Shown piece by piece: positions 54,407 through 56,767 of a stretch of 56,767 bases of DNA. The notes beneath the pieces are model-generated. The model searched no databases, had not been told where the DNA came from, and saw nothing but the letters and a program-made list of their open reading frames with translations. This DNA comes from an uncultured Eubacteriales bacterium (GTDB taxonomy: Bacteria > Bacillota > Clostridia > Christensenellales > Aristaeellaceae): contig CACZXF010000005.1 in NCBI GenBank assembly GCA_902785105.1, positions 1,121-57,887 of the forward strand, read 5' to 3'. A program made the translations under genes and the position numbers. Within the stretch, counting starts at the first letter, position 1; each line of letters starts with the position of its first letter.

Positions 54407-55753
54407 ATGGCACTGAAAGGTCTTGACATCTTTAAGCTGACCCCTAAAAAGAACTGCAAGCAGTGCGGCAGCCCCACCTGCATGGCGTTTGCCATGAAGG
54501 TGGCCCAGGGCTCCGTCTCCATCGATAAATGCCCCCATATGTCCGCCGAGGCTCTGGCGACCCTGTCCGAGTCCACTGCGCCCCTGATGAAGACCATCAC
54601 CGTGGGCACCGGCACCAACGAGCACAAGCTGGGCGGCGAGACCGTGCTCTTCCGTCATGAGAAGACCCTGGTCAACCGCAACCTGTACGCCGTGAACCTC
54701 TGCTCCTGCATGGAGGACGCCGAGATCGACGCCGCCATCGAGGAGATGAAGAAGGTCGATTACGAGCGCATTGGCGAGCGCGAGTTCGTGGAATTCCTGT
54801 TCCTGAACTACGCCGGCAACGGCGCGGACAAGTACGTCGCGCTGGTGAACAAGGCCCTGGCCGCCGACCGCGCGCTGGTGCTGAACTGCGCCGACGCCGA
54901 GGTCGCCAAGGCCGCGCTGGATGTCTGCAAGGCGGGCAAGCCCATCCTGAACGGCGCCAACAAGGACAACCTGGACGCCATGAACGAGGCCGCCAAGGCC
55001 GCGGGCGTTGTCCTGGGCGTGGGCGGCGCGAACATTTCCGAGATCTATGACAACATCAAGGCCCTGGAGGGCAAGGGCAACAAGAACCTGATCATCGACT
55101 GCACCGGCGCGGACGCCAAGGAAACCTTTGCCAACGCCGTCCTCGTGCGTCGTGGCAATCTGAAGGATCAGGACCGCACCCTGGGCTATCCGAGCATCGT
55201 CAACCTGGCCAAGGTTGCCGGCGGCGACCTGCACATGCAGACCGCCCTGGCCGCCGCCTTCACCCTGCGCTACGGCTCCATCATCGTCATGGAGAAGATG
55301 ACCTACGCCGAGGCGCTGGCGCTCTACGGCCTGCGGCAGAACATCTTCACCGACCCGCAGAAGCCCATGAAGGTCGAGCCCGGCATCTACGCCCTCAACG
55401 GCGCGGACGAGAACTCCGTCTGCTCCCTGACCGTTGACTTCGCGCTGACTTACTTCCTGGTCTCCGGCGAGTACGAGCGCTCGAAGTGCCCGGTCAACCT
55501 GCTCATCACCGATGCCAGCGGCATGTCCGTGCTGACCGCCTGGGCGGCCGGCAAGTTCTCCGCGGGCACCATCAAGAAGTTCTTCGACGAGGCGGACATT
55601 GAGAACAAGATCAAGTCCCGCACGCTCATCATCCCCGGCAAGGTCGCCGTCATGAAGGGCGAGATCGAGGCCAAGCTTCCCGGCTGGAACGTCGTGGTCG
55701 GCCCCATGGAGGCCGTGCAGCTGGTCAAGTTCATCAAGGACTTCCAGGCCTAA
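54407..55753 (+). CDS. acsC: Corrinoid iron-sulfur protein, large subunit
   Basis: A 448-residue AcsC/CdhE-type subunit. The N-terminal domain binds a [4Fe-4S] cluster through Cys17, Cys20, Cys25 and Cys42 (NCKQCGSPTC, then KCPH), a TIM barrel follows, and the C-terminal domain (about 330-448, with LLITDASGMSVLTAW) holds the cobamide. It accepts the methyl group from AcsE and passes it to acetyl-CoA synthase. AGGGAGG lies 8-10 nt before the ATG. A hairpin with a T-tract separates it from acsE. Confidence 0.96.
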   Translation: MALKGLDIFKLTPKKNCKQCGSPTCMAFAMKVAQGSVSIDKCPHMSAEALATLSESTAPLMKTITVGTGTNEHKLGGETVLFRHEKTLVNRNLYAVNLCSCMEDAEIDAAIEEMKKVDYERIGEREFVEFLFLNYAGNGADKYVALVNKALAADRALVLNCADAEVAKAALDVCKAGKPILNGANKDNLDAMNEAAKAAGVVLGVGGANISEIYDNIKALEGKGNKNLIIDCTGADAKETFANAVLVRRGNLKDQDRTLGYPSIVNLAKVAGGDLHMQTALAAAFTLRYGSIIVMEKMTYAEALALYGLRQNIFTDPQKPMKVEPGIYALNGADENSVCSLTVDFALTYFLVSGEYERSKCPVNLLITDASGMSVLTAWAAGKFSAGTIKKFFDEADIENKIKSRTLIIPGKVAVMKGEIEAKLPGWNVVVGPMEAVQLVKFIKDFQA

Positions 55754-55764
55754 TTCTGTAAATC

Positions 55765-55806
55765 ATGCCGATGCGGCGGCATATCCCCCGTATCGGCATA
55801 TTTTGA
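55765..55806 (+). terminator. Partial terminator between acsC and acsE
   Basis: A 12-bp stem with one G-U pair (55765-55776 with 55788-55799) followed by ATTTTGATATTT. It starts 12 nt after the acsC stop and probably lowers acsE transcription relative to acsCD. Confidence 0.7.
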
Positions 55807-55832
55807 TATTTCGCACAGGAGGATTGATACCT

Positions 55833-56618
55833 ATGGCAAAGTTCATTACCATCGGCGAACGCATTTCCGTCACCGCTCCCGCGATCCGCAGGGCTTTTGA
55901 AGAGCGCGACCCCGAGCCGATCATCACCCGCTGCGAGCAGCAGCTCAAGGCCGGCGCGAACTACATCGACGTCAACATCGGCCCCGCCGAGTCCGACGGC
56001 GAGGAGCGCATGACCTGGGCTGTCAAGCTGCTCCAGGAGCGGTTCGACAACGTGCCCCTGGCGCTGGACACCTCCAACATGAAGGCCATCGAGGCCGGCA
56101 TCCAGGTGTACAACCGCGAGAAGGGCAAGCCCATCGTCAATTCCGCCGACGCCGGCGATCGCTTCAACCGCATCGAGCTGGCCGCCAACAATGACGCCAT
56201 CGTCATCGCCCTGTGCTCCGCCAACGGCATCGCCTCCGATAACGACGAGCGCATGGCCCATTGCCAGCGCATGCTCGAGGAAGGCCTGATGCACGGCATG
56301 GAGGCCGAGGATCTGTGGTTCGACCCGCTGTTCCTGGTGGTCAAGGGTATGCAGGACAAGCAGATGGAGGTTCTCGAGGCCATCAAGATGTTCTCCGACA
56401 TGGGCCTCAACTCCACCGGCGGCCTGTCCAACAACTCCAACGGTATGCCCAAGCACATCCGTCCCATCTTCGACAGCTGCATGCTGGCCATGGCGATGAT
56501 GCAGGGCCTGACCTCCGCTATCGTCAACCCCAACGACCAGCGCCTGATGGAGACCATCAAGACCTGCGACATCATCAAGAACAACAATCTGTACGCCGAT
56601 TCCTATCTGGAGATCTAA
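55833..56618 (+). CDS. acsE: 5-methyl-THF:corrinoid iron-sulfur protein methyltransferase
   Basis: A 261-residue pterin-binding TIM barrel (MeTr) that moves the methyl group of methyl-THF to the cobalt of AcsCD. Landmarks: ITIGERISVTAPAIRRAFE, AGANYIDVNIGPAESDGEER, LALDTSNMKAIEAGI, IVNSADAG and GGLSNNSNGMPKHIRPI. The start ATG 55833 follows AGGAGG by 10 nt; an in-frame codon at 55803 has no site. It is the last gene of the cluster and ends at a strong terminator. Confidence 0.96.
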   Translation: MAKFITIGERISVTAPAIRRAFEERDPEPIITRCEQQLKAGANYIDVNIGPAESDGEERMTWAVKLLQERFDNVPLALDTSNMKAIEAGIQVYNREKGKPIVNSADAGDRFNRIELAANNDAIVIALCSANGIASDNDERMAHCQRMLEEGLMHGMEAEDLWFDPLFLVVKGMQDKQMEVLEAIKMFSDMGLNSTGGLSNNSNGMPKHIRPIFDSCMLAMAMMQGLTSAIVNPNDQRLMETIKTCDIIKNNNLYADSYLEI

Positions 56619-56628
56619 GACAGATGAA

Positions 56629-56665
56629 AATCCCGCTGAACCTTTGAGGCCAGCGGGATTTTTTT
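56629..56665 (+). terminator. Terminator of the acs cluster
   Basis: A perfect 10-bp stem (56629-56638 with 56651-56660), a 12-nt loop and a run of T immediately after, 10 nt past the acsE stop. Confidence 0.93.
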
Positions 56666-56767
56666 GTCAAATTGGAATTTGGCGAGCTGAGCGGGAGTCC
56701 ACCTCATCCGGCGCTTCGGTGCCGCGCCTCAAATCTTCGATTTGAGCCGTGGCAGTCTGGCCTTTGG
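56666..56767. repeat. Repeat A end, start of element C and a hairpin unit
   Basis: CAAATTGGAATTTGG (56668) is an A end, followed by CCACCTCATCCGGCGCTTCG (56699), a diverged start of element C, and CTCAAATCTTCGATTTGAG (56728-56746), the hairpin unit seen near 2329. The window ends inside the element. Confidence 0.7.

Overview
The window reads as chromosome of a GC-rich, strictly anaerobic Bacillota (Clostridia) species, probably gut- or rumen-associated. The evidence is the mix of genes: Wood-Ljungdahl methyl-branch and corrinoid-protein genes (metF, cooC/acsF-like, acsD, acsC, acsE), MsmX-dependent-type sugar ABC importers with no ATPase gene of their own, plant-polysaccharide enzymes (GH120, GH43, GH51, GH5, an Est1E-like cinnamoyl esterase), Gram-positive-type sigma-A promoters and strong AGGAGG ribosome sites, and dispersed intergenic repeats of the kind common in Clostridia. 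I cannot name the genus.

Layout. 0.1-4.7 kb: a GH120 beta-xylosidase gene diverges from a gene fusing a LacI-type sugar-binding domain to a diguanylate cyclase, with a cluster of small hairpins between them. 4.7-8.8 kb: a decayed zone with a broken AAA-ATPase-like fragment, a broken YesN/AraC response regulator and an unusual methyltransferase-STAS fusion. 8.8-9.0 kb: tRNA-Leu(UAA) with its own promoter and terminator. 9.0-20.2 kb: a secreted beta-propeller gene, then a long leftward arabinan operon (binding protein, two permeases, secreted endo-arabinanase, GH51, GH43, L-arabinose isomerase, GH43-like) driven by a consensus promoter over a perfect 18-bp palindromic operator. 20.3-23.1 kb: a 5'-truncated giant adhesin gene. 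23.2-24.2 kb: CmpB-like membrane protein. 24.4-30.0 kb: rightward TIM-barrel isomerase, IolB and ribose-type ABC importer. 30.0-36.0 kb: queC and two large signalling proteins (a degenerate GGDEF-EAL protein and a hybrid histidine kinase). 36.1-38.7 kb: secreted esterase with a coupled 46-residue ORF, and an intracellular GH5. 38.7-41.1 kb: a five-gene leftward operon with yaaA and a flavodoxin. 41.3-47.5 kb: Rrf2 regulator, PhoB-type regulator with the cinnamoyl esterase, and two divergent MATE exporters, one carrying an RsbW-like kinase domain. 47.5-50.9 kb: IS5-family remnant and glycogen phosphorylase. 51.2-56.7 kb: methyl-branch/CFeSP genes.

How it fits together. Arabinan and (feruloyl-)arabinoxylan fragments would be trimmed outside by one secreted endo-arabinanase, imported by the family-1 ABC system, and finished inside by signal-less GH43, GH51 and GH120 enzymes, with araA starting arabinose catabolism; araB and araD are not here. 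The acs genes supply methyl transfer from methyl-THF to the corrinoid protein; the catalytic CODH/ACS subunits are not in the window.

The least ordinary items are the MATE-HATPase fusion, the LCM-methyltransferase-STAS fusion, the iol-like importer cluster without other iol genes, and the modular intergenic repeats whose ends enclose different cores. All family assignments are from reading the protein sequences; no searches were run.
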